Assembly (NCBI GenBank): GCA_944387555.1
Contig: CALXFH010000012.1
Span: forward strand, 1-39,561
DNA: 39,561 nucleotides
Source of the DNA: an uncultured Clostridia bacterium
GTDB taxonomy: Bacteria; Bacillota; Clostridia; TANB77; CAG-508
Direction: 5' to 3'
Each line of letters starts with the position of its first letter. Position 1 is the first letter of the stretch. The notes under the pieces were generated by a model. It saw only the letters and a program-made list of their open reading frames with translations, had not been told where the DNA came from and made no database searches. Made by a program: the position numbers and the translations under genes. Positions 7,925 to 16,038 of this stretch are shown here, piece after piece.

Positions 7925-8918
7925 TTACACTTTTTCTCTAAAATATGGTCTAAATCCATTATTTAAATCTCCGTTTAAAAATATCTCCCCTTCTTTTCCT
8001 TTTTCTTGTTCTATTATAGCTTGTACATATAACATTTTATTACTCAAATTACTTCCATCGCCTAAGTATACTCTTTTTTTCTCCTCATTTAAATATATAA
8101 TATAATTGCTTTCATCGCTGATGTCAATACTTGTGACCTTCCCGTCTAAACCGACTATCTTTTGCTGTATTCATTATTTTTATTACTTGCTCTAATCTTC
8201 TTAAATCATTCTCATTTAGTCTATTTCCTGGTACTATATCTTCTTCACTTGTCGTAGCCCCTTGTATTACTGGCATGCCTTTACTATCATCTGATATTTC
8301 TAAGATATAGCCTTGCGTATTTATATAAGCATATTTACCCATGTAATCTATATTATATGTAGCTACTCTTTCAGTAACATCAATTTCTATTGTACTTGGT
8401 AATTTTCTATGTATCTCCACACTTTCCACATAAGGGTTCTCTTTTATTTTGTTTATAGCATCTCCTTTATAAAATTTAAATATATTTTCATCAGGTTTTA
8501 ATTCTGATAAACTAACAATCGTATCACTAGGTATCGTATTATTATTTATTACATTTATGTCCTTTATGTTAAAAATTGGTGAAGTTAATGCAAAAGTAAT
8601 TCCTCCAGCTATTATTCCTACTAACAAAAACAATTTTACGAAAAATTTTATTCTTTTTATCCTCTTTCTTCTCTTCTTTTCCTGTTTTGTTATCTTTCTT
8701 CTTCTTTCTTCATCTTTCTTTAGTTTGTTTTTATTAGTCATATTAATTACTGTTTCTGTATCTAAATCAAAATCTTCCTGCTTTTCTGCTTTCTTTTTTT
8801 GATTAATTCTTTTTTCTCTTTCCTTTTGTTTTTTTCTCTTCATCATTTCTTCAATTGTTTCTTTATTTTCTTCTTGCTCCATATAATATGGATTTATTTC
8901 TTTGGTCTTTCTTGGCAA
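7925..8918 (-). CDS. ftsQ: Cell division protein DivIB/FtsQ, +1 frameshift at CGG codon 256
   Basis: DivIB/FtsQ is a bitopic divisome protein. A long Lys/Glu-rich cytoplasmic N-terminus (residues 1-90) precedes one transmembrane helix (FFVKLFLLVGIIAGGITFAL) and a POTRA domain with IFNIKDINVINNN and ENPYVESVEIHRKLPSTIEI. Frame 0 stops at 8124, nine codons after an in-frame CGG (8151-8153). Skipping the C at 8153 gives DSGLDGKVTSIDIS and then an open frame to 7925 for 330 residues. The restored part has the family pattern: KVTSIDIS, RVYLGDGSNLSNK and a final GEIFLNGDLNNGFRPYF. The start is TTG (8918) after AAGGAGGG. Frame 0 alone would lack most of the C-terminal beta domain. Confidence 0.9.
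8151..8153 (-). other. Candidate +1 recoding site in ftsQ (AGT CGGT)
   Basis: Codon 256 is CGG in frame 0. Dropping its C gives GGT (Gly) followed by TTA (Leu), the GL pair expected before the last DivIB strands. A second frame-0 CGG lies 6 bp further on, but it is out of frame once the first shift has occurred. Confidence 0.7.
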
Positions 8919-8963
8919 TTTCAGCCCTCCTTTTTGGACAAGTATTTTTTTAATTAAGGGCTT

Positions 8964-10218
8964 TTAACCCTTAATCATTTCTATATCTAATCCTAAGCTT
9001 TGAAGTTTTGTTATAAAATTCTCATATCCCCTTAGTATATATTCTATATTTTCTATCTTTGTTGTTCCTTTTGCTACACTTCCTGCTATTACTAATGCTG
9101 CTCCTCCTCTTAAATCTGTTGCATTTACATTTGCTCCATATAGTTTTTTTACTCCTTTTACTACTGCTGTTTTTCCTTCTATTGTTATTTTAGCTCCCAT
9201 TCTTACTAATTCTTGCACATATCTATAACGATTTTCAAATATGTTTTCAACTACGACTGATGTTCCTTTAACAGTTGTAAGCATGCTAACAAAAATTGAT
9301 TGCATGTCTGTTGGGAATCCTGGATATGGCATTGTTTTTATATCTACTGCTTTTAACTTTTTTGGTACTTTTATTTCTATTTCATTTTTTTCTACTTTTA
9401 GTTTACAACCCATTTCTTCTAGTTTATCAATTACGGGTGTTATATGATTTGCATCTGCATTTTTTATTATCATGTTAGAACGATTAATTGCAGCTAAGCA
9501 TAAAAATGTTCCTGTTTCTATTCTATCTGGCATAACATTATAACTTACATCTTTTAGTTGCTTTACACCTTCTATTTCTATATGACTAGAACCTGCACCT
9601 TTTACTTTTGCTCCCATTTTGTTTAAGAAATTTTGCAGATCTATTATTTCAGGTTCTCTTGCTGCATTATTAATAATAGTTGTTCCTTCTGCTAAACAGC
9701 TCGTAAGTATAGCATTTTCAGTAGCTCCGTACACTTGGAAAATCTAAGTCGATTTTTTCCCCCATTATTTTATCACAAAAGCACTCAATATTTCCATAGT
9801 TTTTGTTAATATTTATTCCTAATTTTTCAAAAGCTTTTAAATGTAACTCAATTGGTCTTGTTCCAATATCACATCCTCCAGGATATGAAAACGTTGCTTT
9901 TCTATGTCTTCCGAGTAATCCACCAACTAAAATAACAGATGAACGCATTTGTCTCATTAGATTTTCTGGTATTTCAAATTTATTTATTTTACTTGTATCT
10001 ATTATAACTTTATTCTTCTTTTTTTCTACAGTTCCTCCTAATTTTTTTAATATTTCAAACATCATCTCTGTATCATGTATTTTTGGCACATTATATAATG
10101 TACTTTTTCCTCCATTTAATAGACACGCTGCAATTATTGGTAGTGATGCATTTTTTGATCCTGATATGTTAACTTCCCCTTCTAACTTTTTTCCTCCTTT
10201 TATTATGTATTCTGACAT
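8964..10218 (-). CDS. murA: UDP-GlcNAc 1-carboxyvinyltransferase MurA, +1 frameshift at CGG codon 164
   Basis: MurA transfers enolpyruvate from PEP to UDP-GlcNAc, the first committed step of peptidoglycan synthesis. The restored protein has 417 residues, the normal length. The first half carries GGKKLEGEVNISGSKNASLPI and the active-site loop PGGCDIGTRPIELH, with Cys116 as the catalytic cysteine. Frame 0 stops at 9718, three codons after CGG (9727-9729). Skipping the C at 9729 gives DFPSVGATENAIL, the family sequence, and continues to 8964 with FPTDMQSIF, ENRYRYVQELVRMGA and DLRGGAALVIAG. I chose the ATG at 10218 (MSEYIIKGG) after AAAGGTGG. Two separate fragments could be read instead, but neither would be an enzyme. 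Confidence 0.93.
9727..9729 (-). other. Candidate +1 recoding site in murA (GTA CGGA)
   Basis: Codon 164 is CGG in frame 0 and a stop follows after three codons. Dropping its C gives GGA, the invariant-looking Gly of DFPSVGATEN. This is the clearest of the four sites, because both flanks are strongly conserved family sequence and no residue is gained or lost. Confidence 0.8.
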
Positions 10219-10310
10219 TCTTCTACCACCTTTCACTTTATTTTGTTATATATTATGTTTTATTTACGTAAAAAGTGATTTTTTAAATTATTTTAAAAAT
10301 TTAGTCAAAA

Positions 10311-10342
10311 CAAAAAGGGCTAGAATTCTAGTCCCTCTTTGT
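10311..10342 (-). terminator. Terminator of the small membrane protein gene
   Basis: The minus strand has the inverted repeat AGGGACTAGAATTCTAGCCCT followed by a T run, just after the stop at 10349. It separates this gene from murA. Confidence 0.7.
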
Positions 10343-10348
10343 TAGCTA

Positions 10349-10522
10349 CTAGTTCTTGTTAGTAAAATAGGCTAATGCTATTAAAGCACCTGCACCTAAT
10401 ATCACATTACCTATTACTGCTACAATAACTAATGGACTTGTCTTGGGATTTTCTTCTTCCCTGCCAAAATTCCACTTTTTCTCTTCTTTCTTACTAATAG
10501 CTTGTTTCTTTTGCTTACTCAT
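10349..10522 (-). CDS. Small single-pass membrane protein
   Basis: This 57-residue ORF starts at an ATG after AAAGGAGAAGTCT. The first half is basic and polar (MSKQKKQAISKKEEKKWNFG); the second half is one hydrophobic helix (SPLVIVAVIGNVILGAGALI) ending in FTNKN. The ribosome site, codon use and terminator make it a real gene. No family is recognised. It lies alone between murA and the first small orphan gene. Confidence 0.65.
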   Translation of the reverse strand: MSKQKKQAISKKEEKKWNFGREEENPKTSPLVIVAVIGNVILGAGALIALAYFTNKN

Positions 10523-10615
10523 AGACTTCTCCTTTTCTCGCCTAGTTTTCAGCTTCTATTCGACTTTTTTGTCAAACAATATTATTTTAACACTATTTTA
10601 ATTTTATTTCAAGAA

Positions 10616-10641
10616 AGAGGCTTGGGAAATCCCAAGCCTCT
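10616..10641 (-). terminator. Terminator of small orphan gene A
   Basis: A perfect 12-bp stem, AGAGGCTTGGGA with TCCCAAGCCTCT, has a 2-nt centre and lies 14 bp past the stop codon. The tract after it on the minus strand is TTCTTGAAATAAAATT, so the U run is weak. Confidence 0.65.
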
Positions 10642-10654
10642 ATTATTCAATTGT

Positions 10655-11077
10655 TTACACCCTAGCGCGTATAAATTCCATACATGCTTCTTTGAAATCC
10701 ATGTCACCTTGAATGATTTTCCAAGCCAAATACCCTAAAATTTCAGAGTTATCTGATGCTTTTTCGATAGCTTCGTCCCTTTTTTCAACTAACGTGTTAT
10801 AATATTTTCCATCTTTCCGAACACGAACTTCAAAGAAAAACGGCTCCCACTTACCATTTACTGTTTTGTGGCCAGTTTTACTATATCCCGCCTTAAAAAC
10901 TTCATCTGCAAAGTTATAACCACAATAATCAATGAAAGGATCTTTTGCTCGGTATTCATCATACATTTCTGGAATTTTCTCAAGGATTTCATTCCATTCT
11001 TTCTCCCCAAGGAAAACTCCTCCAGCATTCATGAACTTTTCTCGTGCTTGTACAACTGAATTGTTCCGTTCTGTCAT
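10655..11077 (-). CDS. Small orphan protein A (MTER family)
   Basis: This 140-residue soluble protein belongs to no family I recognise. It is paralogous to the next gene (11232-11678): both start MTERxxSV, share FLGEKEWNEI/YLGPKEWDKI, a central aromatic and charged block, and a C-terminal SEILGYLAWKI/SEVVGYLCWEL motif. The start follows AAGGAGGAAAA. A consensus promoter (11133-11161) and a hairpin around the ribosome site precede it. Codons 4 and 87 are CGG read as Arg with no frame change, and codon 87 aligns with AGA in the paralogue. Its codon use is less AT-biased than that of the core genes, suggesting different ancestry. Confidence 0.75.
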   Translation of the reverse strand: MTERNNSVVQAREKFMNAGGVFLGEKEWNEILEKIPEMYDEYRAKDPFIDYCGYNFADEVFKAGYSKTGHKTVNGKWEPFFFEVRVRKDGKYYNTLVEKRDEAIEKASDNSEILGYLAWKIIQGDMDFKEACMEFIRARV

Positions 11078-11102
11078 TTTTCCTCCTTAAGAATAAGAAC
11101 GG
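11066..11102 (-). promoter_or_regulatory. Hairpin enclosing the ribosome site of orphan gene A
   Basis: CCGTTCT upstream of the ribosome site pairs with AGAACGG in codons 2 to 4 (7 bp). This puts AAGGAGG and the ATG in the loop. The same CCGTTCT/AGAACGG pair occurs at the same place in gene B, although the sequence in between partly differs. Confidence 0.6.
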
Positions 11103-11132
11103 ATAATACAATAGCCTTTCGGCTGTGACGCT

Positions 11133-11161
11133 ATTATAACACCACTTAAAAATTGTTGCAA
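11133..11161 (-). promoter_or_regulatory. Promoter of orphan gene A
   Basis: Minus-strand TTGCAA (11156-11161) and TATAAT (11133-11138) have 17 bp spacing, with GGTGT just before the -10. A small AGCC-GAAA-GGCT hairpin follows in the leader. Confidence 0.75.
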
Positions 11162-11194
11162 GTATTTTTTATAATTGATATTTTTGTTTTTATA

Positions 11195-11221
11195 AAGGAG
11201 GCTCTATAAAGAGCCTCCTTA
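11195..11221 (-). terminator. Terminator of orphan gene B
   Basis: A perfect stem, AAGGAGGCTCT with AGAGCCTCCTT, lies just past the gene B stop. The U tract after it is weak (TATAAAAAC). Confidence 0.6.
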
Positions 11222-11231
11222 CTTTCAGTCA

Positions 11232-11678
11232 TTATGCTTCATCTGGGAAAAGTTCTTTGCAAACTCTTTCAAGCGTAAATTTTCTAGAATATAACAACTC
11301 CCAGCAAAGATATCCAACTACCTCTGATGTTTCAGCTGGTTTTTCTTGCCATTCACCATCGTTGTTGGTTAAAGTTATATATTGACCATTTTCATCTCTT
11401 CTAATATACGTATCTAAGAAATAAAAATGATACTTTCCATCTTCATCTATGCTGTATGCTGTTTTACGCCAACCTGCATTATAAACTTCTTTTAATAACA
11501 TTTTTTCATGTTTTCTTTGCCAATCATCTTCAGGCATAGGATTTTTTGCCCAATATGCTTTTAATAAGTTCTCCATTCCGAAGATAATTTTATCCCATTC
11601 TTTTGGTCCAAGATAAATACTACCTTTTTCCTGAAATTCTTGATATGCATGTTCAACTGAAATTTCCCGTTCTGTCAT
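11232..11678 (-). CDS. Small orphan protein B (MTER family)
   Basis: This 148-residue protein is paralogous to orphan A and unrecognised otherwise. Shared features are the MTEREISV start, YLGPKEWDKIIFGMENL, a KNPMPED stretch, the aromatic block GKYHFYFLDTYIRRDENGQY and the closing SEVVGYLCWEL. It has no signal peptide or membrane helix. Codon 4 is CGG, read as Arg. It has its own consensus promoter (11738-11766), a ribosome-site hairpin and a terminator hairpin, so A and B are separate transcription units rather than an operon. Function unknown. Confidence 0.75.
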   Translation of the reverse strand: MTEREISVEHAYQEFQEKGSIYLGPKEWDKIIFGMENLLKAYWAKNPMPEDDWQRKHEKMLLKEVYNAGWRKTAYSIDEDGKYHFYFLDTYIRRDENGQYITLTNNDGEWQEKPAETSEVVGYLCWELLYSRKFTLERVCKELFPDEA

Positions 11679-11705
11679 TTTTCCTCCTTAGTAACTATAG
11701 AACGG
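11667..11705 (-). promoter_or_regulatory. Hairpin enclosing the ribosome site of orphan gene B
   Basis: CCGTTCT upstream pairs with AGAACGG in codons 2 to 4, leaving TTACTAAGGAGGAAAAATG in the loop. It is the same stem as in gene A. Confidence 0.6.
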
Positions 11706-11737
11706 TTTATACCAAGCCTTAAAAAAGGCGTAGTAAA

Positions 11738-11766
11738 ATTATAACACCTTTATTCTACAATTTCAA
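11738..11766 (-). promoter_or_regulatory. Promoter of orphan gene B
   Basis: Minus-strand TTGAAA (11761-11766) and TATAAT (11738-11743) have 17 bp spacing, with the same GGTGT before the -10 as in gene A. A short hairpin (CGCCTT with AAGGCT) follows in the leader. Confidence 0.75.
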
Positions 11767-11836
11767 GCTCACCTTTTATCTTTTTGTCTATTTTTGAACA
11801 TTTTGTGCATGTTTTTCCCAAAAAAATGATAATATC

Positions 11837-11865
11837 TTGAATTTTTGCCAATAATATCATATAAT
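11837..11865 (+). promoter_or_regulatory. asnS promoter
   Basis: TTGAAT (11837-11842) and TATAAT (11860-11865) have 17 bp spacing. The predicted leader is only about 25 bp, so there is no room for a T-box. Confidence 0.7.
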
Positions 11866-11898
11866 ATGTAAAGTTTAATATTATGATGGAGGGAACTT

Positions 11899-13290
11899 AT
11901 GAAAGATATTACAGTAAGAAATCTATTTAAAGAAACAAACAAATTCGAGAACAAAGAAATTACAATTGAAGGTTGGGTTAAAACATTAAGAGACTCAAAA
12001 ACATTCGGTTTTATTGAATTAAATGATGGAACATTTTTTAAAAATGTACAAGTTGTTTTTAATGATACCTTAAACAATTTCGAAAAAGTAAGAAAACTAA
12101 CACTTAGTTCTTCTATAAAGGTAACAGGGAATTTTGTAGCCACCCCAAATGCAAAGCAAGCCTTTGAAATTCAAGCAACTAAAATTGAAATAGAGAGTTT
12201 AGCAGATAATACTTATCCATTACAAAAAAAGAAGCATTCTTTTGAATATTTAAGAACTATTGCACATCTTAGACCAAGAACTAATACATTCAATGCAGTT
12301 TTTAGAGTAAGAAGTGTTTTAGCATACGCAATACACAAATTTTTCCAAGAGCAAAATTTTGTATATGTTAATACTCCAATTTTAACAGGAAGTGATGCTG
12401 AAGGTGCTGGAGAAATGTTTAATGTTAATTCATTTGATTTATCTAATGTTCCAAAAACAGAAGATGGAAAAATTGATTTTTCAAAAGACTTTTTTGGAAG
12501 AGCAGCACACTTAACAGTTAGTGGTCAATTAAACGGTGAAACATTTGCAGAAAGTTTTTGTAATATATACACATTTGGTCCTACATTTAGAGCCGAAAAT
12601 TCTAACACGGTAAAACATGCTGCTGAATTTTGGATGATAGAGCCAGAGATATGTTTTGCTGACCTTGAAGATGATATGGATTTAGCTGAAAACATGGTTA
12701 AATATACTTTTAAATATGTTTTAGATAATTGTCCTGAAGAAATGGAATTCTTCAACAAATTCATAGATAAAGGTCTTTTAGATAGGTTAAATCATGTAAT
12801 TAATTCTGATTTTGCAAGAGTAAGTTATACAGATGCTATCAAAGAATTAGAAAAACATAATGATGAATTTGAATATAAGGTTTCTTGGGGTGTTGATTTA
12901 CAAACAGAGCATGAAAGATATTTATGTGAAAAAATTTATAAAAAGCCTGTATTTGTTAAAGACTATCCAAAAGATATAAAAGCTTTTTATATGAAACAAA
13001 ATCCAGACGGAAAAACTGTAGCTGCTGCTGACCTTTTAGTTCCAGGTATTGGTGAAATTATTGGTGGTAGTCAAAGAGAAGAAGATTATAACAAACTATT
13101 AACAAGAATGAAAGAATTAGATATGCCAATTGAAAATTATGATTGGTACTTAGATTTAAGAAAATATGGAAGTTGTGTTCATTCAGGATTTGGTTTAGGT
13201 TTTGAAAGAGCAATTATGTACCTAACAGGTATGCAAAACATTCGTGATGTTATTCCATTCCCTAGAACACCAAAAAATTGTGAATTTTAA
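11899..13290 (+). CDS. asnS: Asparaginyl-tRNA synthetase
   Basis: This class IIb synthetase charges tRNA-Asn. The 463-residue protein has an N-terminal OB anticodon-binding domain ([24 protein letters not shown]) and a class II catalytic core: motif 1 near [21 protein letters not shown], motif 2 at [25 protein letters not shown] and motif 3 at [15 protein letters not shown]. The AENS...[11 protein letters not shown] form is characteristic of AsnRS rather than AspRS. The ATG follows ATGGAGGGAACTT. It lies between small orphan genes on the opposite strand. No CGG codon is in frame. Confidence 0.97.
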   Translation: MKDITVRNLFKETNKFENKEITIEGWVKTLRDSKTFGFIELNDGTFFKNVQVVFNDTLNNFEKVRKLTLSSSIKVTGNFVATPNAKQAFEIQATKIEIESLADNTYPLQKKKHSFEYLRTIAHLRPRTNTFNAVFRVRSVLAYAIHKFFQEQNFVYVNTPILTGSDAEGAGEMFNVNSFDLSNVPKTEDGKIDFSKDFFGRAAHLTVSGQLNGETFAESFCNIYTFGPTFRAENSNTVKHAAEFWMIEPEICFADLEDDMDLAENMVKYTFKYVLDNCPEEMEFFNKFIDKGLLDRLNHVINSDFARVSYTDAIKELEKHNDEFEYKVSWGVDLQTEHERYLCEKIYKKPVFVKDYPKDIKAFYMKQNPDGKTVAAADLLVPGIGEIIGGSQREEDYNKLLTRMKELDMPIENYDWYLDLRKYGSCVHSGFGLGFERAIMYLTGMQNIRDVIPFPRTPKNCEF

Positions 13291-13438
13291 AAAAAATATA
13301 AAAAATTTTTCAATAAAGTATTTACAAATAACTTATTATGTAGTAATATGTCATTGTGTGATAGGCTATTTTTGTCGTAAAGTGTAATACCTTTTACAGC
13401 AAAAGCTTTTCATTTAAAACTCATTCTTTTGTTTAAGT

Positions 13439-13475
13439 GAGGGAGGAACTTTAACAAGTTTCTCCCTCATTTTTT
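13439..13475 (+). terminator. Terminator hairpin between convergent asnS and orphan gene C
   Basis: GAGGGAGGAACTT pairs imperfectly with AAGTTTCTCCCTC, followed by ATTTTTTC on the plus strand. It may also serve the minus-strand gene. Between asnS and this hairpin (13291-13438) I see no gene. Confidence 0.6.
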
Positions 13476-13906
13476 CAAAGAAAAGCAGGACATGGCTTTA
13501 ATAAGCTATTAAAAGCATCAATTGCTTCTTCTACATCAAGCTGCTTTTCTTTAACTTTAAGTGCAAAGTAAATACCAATTTCTGAAATGTTTGATAGCCT
13601 ACACTTACCATCATCCCAATAAGTTAAATATCTACCCTTATATTTAATTACACCTAAAGTTTTAGTTCGGAAATCATTCCCAGTAAACTCTTTGGACAAA
13701 CATTTAGATTTAAATTTCAAAACTTTCATCCAAAAATGCATTTGAGCTTTCTTTTTATCACTATTATCATAGTTAATCATAAAATTAACACAATAGTCAA
13801 TCTGCTCTCCAGCATACCAAGAAAGATCTCTCAAACTGTTTTGGCTGATTACTACGCCTTCTTCAAAAGTCTCTTTAACATCAACCAATTCTTCTTGCTC
13901 TGTCAT
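13475..13906 (-). CDS. Small orphan protein C
   Basis: This 143-residue protein is not recognised. The ATG at 13906 (MTEQEELVDVK) is chosen over an upstream ATG because AAGGAGGATATT lies directly before it. The overall plan resembles orphans A and B: an MTE start, a central aromatic block (GVIKYKGRYLTYWDDGKCRL) and a closing SEIGIYFALKVKEKQLDVEEAIDAF that aligns in style with SEILGYLAWKI. Direct homology is weak. Where A and B have CGG at codon 4, this gene has CAA. Promoter, leader hairpin and terminator follow the same design. Confidence 0.7.
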   Translation of the reverse strand: MTEQEELVDVKETFEEGVVISQNSLRDLSWYAGEQIDYCVNFMINYDNSDKKKAQMHFWMKVLKFKSKCLSKEFTGNDFRTKTLGVIKYKGRYLTYWDDGKCRLSNISEIGIYFALKVKEKQLDVEEAIDAFNSLLKPCPAFL

Positions 13907-13931
13907 AATATCCTCCTTAAGATAGACAAAG
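13898..13931 (-). promoter_or_regulatory. Hairpin enclosing the ribosome site of orphan gene C
   Basis: CTTTGTC upstream pairs with GACAGAG in codons 2 to 4 (7 bp with one G-U), with AAGGAGG in the loop. The stem sequence differs from genes A and B, but position and size are the same. Confidence 0.5.
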
Positions 13932-13963
13932 CCATTCTGCCATAGACCATTGGTCATAATTAT

Positions 13964-13992
13964 ATTATACTATAAATTTACATTTTTTTCAA
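13964..13992 (-). promoter_or_regulatory. Promoter of orphan gene C
   Basis: Minus-strand TTGAAA (13987-13992) and TATAAT (13964-13969) have 17 bp spacing. Confidence 0.7.
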
Positions 13993-14110
13993 GTAGCATT
14001 TATTCATAGCTCATTTTTATTGCCTATTATAGAATATATTACATAATTTTAGAAATAAAAATACATCCTAAAATTAAATTTAAAATCTAATTTTAGAATG
14101 CATTTATTTT

Positions 14111-15088
14111 CTAATTATATAAATATAATTGTGGATTTACATGTTCTCCATTTATTCTAATTTCAAAATGTAAATGTGGTCCTGTTGAATTTCCAGTAGA
14201 CCCCACTGCTGCAATTACATCTCCTGCCTTTACTTCTTGCCCTACTTTTACATACATTTTACTTGTATGTGCATACCAAGTTTCTACGCCATTTCCATGG
14301 TCTACTTTTACTAAATTTCCATATGAACCATTATAACTTGCAAATGTTACTGTACCACCAGCTACAACCTTTATTGGTGTTCCTTTAGTTGCTGCAATAT
14401 CAAGTCCTGTATGTGTTGATTTTCTAATACTACTACTTGCACCATATCTTGATGTAATTGTTCCTGAAATTGGTAACGTTGCAAGTTTAATACCATTCAC
14501 ATCTGGCATAGCATCTATTTTTTCTTGTTCTTCTTTTTGCTCAATTACTTCTGTAACCTTCGCTTGAATTTCAGTTTTAGCAAGCTCTACATCTTGTGTA
14601 TTTGCTTCTTCTTGATTTTGAGTATATTTCTCTAAAATCGTTAAATCTAAATCTTCTTCATTATTTTCTTCTTTTATACTATTTACAAGTTCTTCTGCTT
14701 CTTCAACAGTATCTACTTTTTCAATTTCTTCATCATTAAGTGCTATTTCATAATATTTATAAGTAATAACCAAATTTTCTTCTATTTTACTCGCCACTTC
14801 TTCTTCGTTAGTCTCCAAAGCTCTATCTACAAATTTCAACTCATATTCAGGAGTCTCTTTTAAGTCTACTGTATCTACCTTTTCTTCACTTTCAACTTCT
14901 TGTTTCATATTTTCTATAAAAGCTTCTTTATTTGCTACATATCCTACTTCTTCTCCTGATAAGCTAACTGTATAGATTGGTTTGTATTTTATTAGTATAA
15001 TCGCGATAATAAAACCAAATCCTATAATAGCTATGTTAAAATACTTAAGAATTTCTTTAGTACAGTATTTTAATTTTTTGTTTAAAAT
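14111..15088 (-). CDS. Membrane-anchored M23 peptidase (LytM domain), start uncertain
   Basis: The C-terminal 130 residues form a zinc endopeptidase domain that cleaves peptidoglycan cross-bridges. It contains SSIRKSTHTGLDIAATKGTP (His and Asp ligands) and STGNSTGPHLHFEIRINGEHVNP (HLHFE). A Glu-rich region separates it from the N-terminus. An ATG at 14908 has no ribosome site; upstream the same frame stays open and encodes a membrane helix (IAIIGFGFIIAIIL) and YTVSLSGEEVGYV, so the real start is earlier. An in-frame ATT (15088) is possible. Alternatively a GTG at 15098 near AAGGAG would encode MKLYFKQKIKILY in another frame, needing one skipped base at about 15060. This break is not at CGG. 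Confidence 0.8.
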   Translation of the reverse strand: MLNKKLKYCTKEILKYFNIAIIGFGFIIAIILIKYKPIYTVSLSGEEVGYVANKEAFIENMKQEVESEEKVDTVDLKETPEYELKFVDRALETNEEEVASKIEENLVITYKYYEIALNDEEIEKVDTVEEAEELVNSIKEENNEEDLDLTILEKYTQNQEEANTQDVELAKTEIQAKVTEVIEQKEEQEKIDAMPDVNGIKLATLPISGTITSRYGASSSIRKSTHTGLDIAATKGTPIKVVAGGTVTFASYNGSYGNLVKVDHGNGVETWYAHTSKMYVKVGQEVKAGDVIAAVGSTGNSTGPHLHFEIRINGEHVNPQLYLYN

Positions 15089-15212
15089 ATAACTTCACTC
15101 TCCTTTTTGTTTTAAGTTTTTTTAACGCGACTAATCTTTATTATACTATATATTCTAACCAAAATCAAATTATGTATACTTTTTTTATCATAATTTGTCA
15201 TTTTTAGTAAAA

Positions 15213-15295
15213 ATTTTTCCTCTTTTTCCCTTCTTTTTCTGATTTTTCCTCTTTTTTTCTCTTATTTTCTTTATTTTTCTCCTGTTTTTGTTTCT
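15213..15295. other. Long polypyrimidine tract
   Basis: The plus strand of this 80-bp stretch is almost only C and T (tttttcctc, cccttcttt and similar). It lies in the 440-bp gene-free gap between the M23 gene and the regulator at 15543. I see no ORF or hairpin in the gap. Confidence 0.5.
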
Positions 15296-15542
15296 AAATT
15301 ACTCTAAAAAATATAATATAGCTTAATATTTTGATTTTTATTCTCTTTGTGCTAATTTTAAATTATTAAGTCAATTTTATTGTCTTGTAAACATGAGTTA
15401 TATCAACGAAAATTGCTATTTTTTTTACCAATAAATAAACAATATATTTACTTATGAGTTTTGTTTAGACATTTTAGTTTCTGTAAATTTAAACTGCAAA
15501 ATGCTATTATGTGCCTATAAGAAAAATAGGAAGGTGATTAAA

Positions 15543-15890
15543 ATGGCATTAGACTATAATGTTATAGGTCAAAGAATTAAACAAGCAAGACTTGCAAAAA
15601 ACTTGACCCAAGAAGATTTAGCAGAACAAATTGATATTTCTGTTGCTTTCTTAAGTAGAGTAGAAAGAGGAAATTCACACATCAATTTAAAAAGATTAAA
15701 TCAAATTTGTCGTTTATTAGACGTATCAGAAGGATATATTCTAAATGGTGCTTCTAGTAATTCTGAAAACTATTTAACAAAAGAATTTTCAGAACTATTA
15801 AAAAGTTGCTCACCAGAAACACAAAGACTTATTTACAACGTAGCAAAAGTAATTGCTGAAGATGACCCATATGAGCCACTTAATAGTTAG
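15543..15890 (+). CDS. Cro/CI-type (SinR-like) DNA-binding regulator
   Basis: This 115-residue protein has an N-terminal helix-turn-helix (VIGQRIKQARLAKNLTQEDLAEQIDISVAFLSRVERG, residues ~6-45) and a C-terminal helical part (SPETQRLIYNVAKVIAEDD) of the type used for dimerisation. Such XRE-family proteins are usually repressors. The ATG at 15543 follows AGGAAGGTGATTAAA and is preferred to an upstream ATG lacking a site. It stands alone, with a strong terminator before pflB. Its targets cannot be seen. Confidence 0.85.
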   Translation: MALDYNVIGQRIKQARLAKNLTQEDLAEQIDISVAFLSRVERGNSHINLKRLNQICRLLDVSEGYILNGASSNSENYLTKEFSELLKSCSPETQRLIYNVAKVIAEDDPYEPLNS

Positions 15891-15913
15891 TTTTAATTTA
15901 AAAAATAAACATT

Positions 15914-15946
15914 AAAGCCAATATTTTAAATATTGGCTTTTTGTTG
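15914..15946 (+). terminator. Terminator of the regulator at 15543
   Basis: A 13-bp stem, AAAGCCAATATTT with AAATATTGGCTTT, followed by T5. Confidence 0.85.
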
Positions 15947-16009
15947 TTTTTGCAACAGTTTTATTTTAAAATTATCTATATATTATTATAGAAATTTGTA
16001 AAAAAACAA

Positions 16010-16038
16010 TTGCTAATATTTTTATAATATGGTATTAT
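16010..16038 (+). promoter_or_regulatory. pflB promoter
   Basis: TTGCTA (16010-16015) and TATTAT (16033-16038) have 17 bp spacing. A single TTGTTAAC half-site follows at about 16052. Full Rex sites are palindromes, so redox control by Rex is only a possibility. Confidence 0.55.

Noticed and set aside
14111..15098. Counting the M23 break as a fifth CGG site
   Set aside because: No CGG is present near the break and a non-standard start could explain it.
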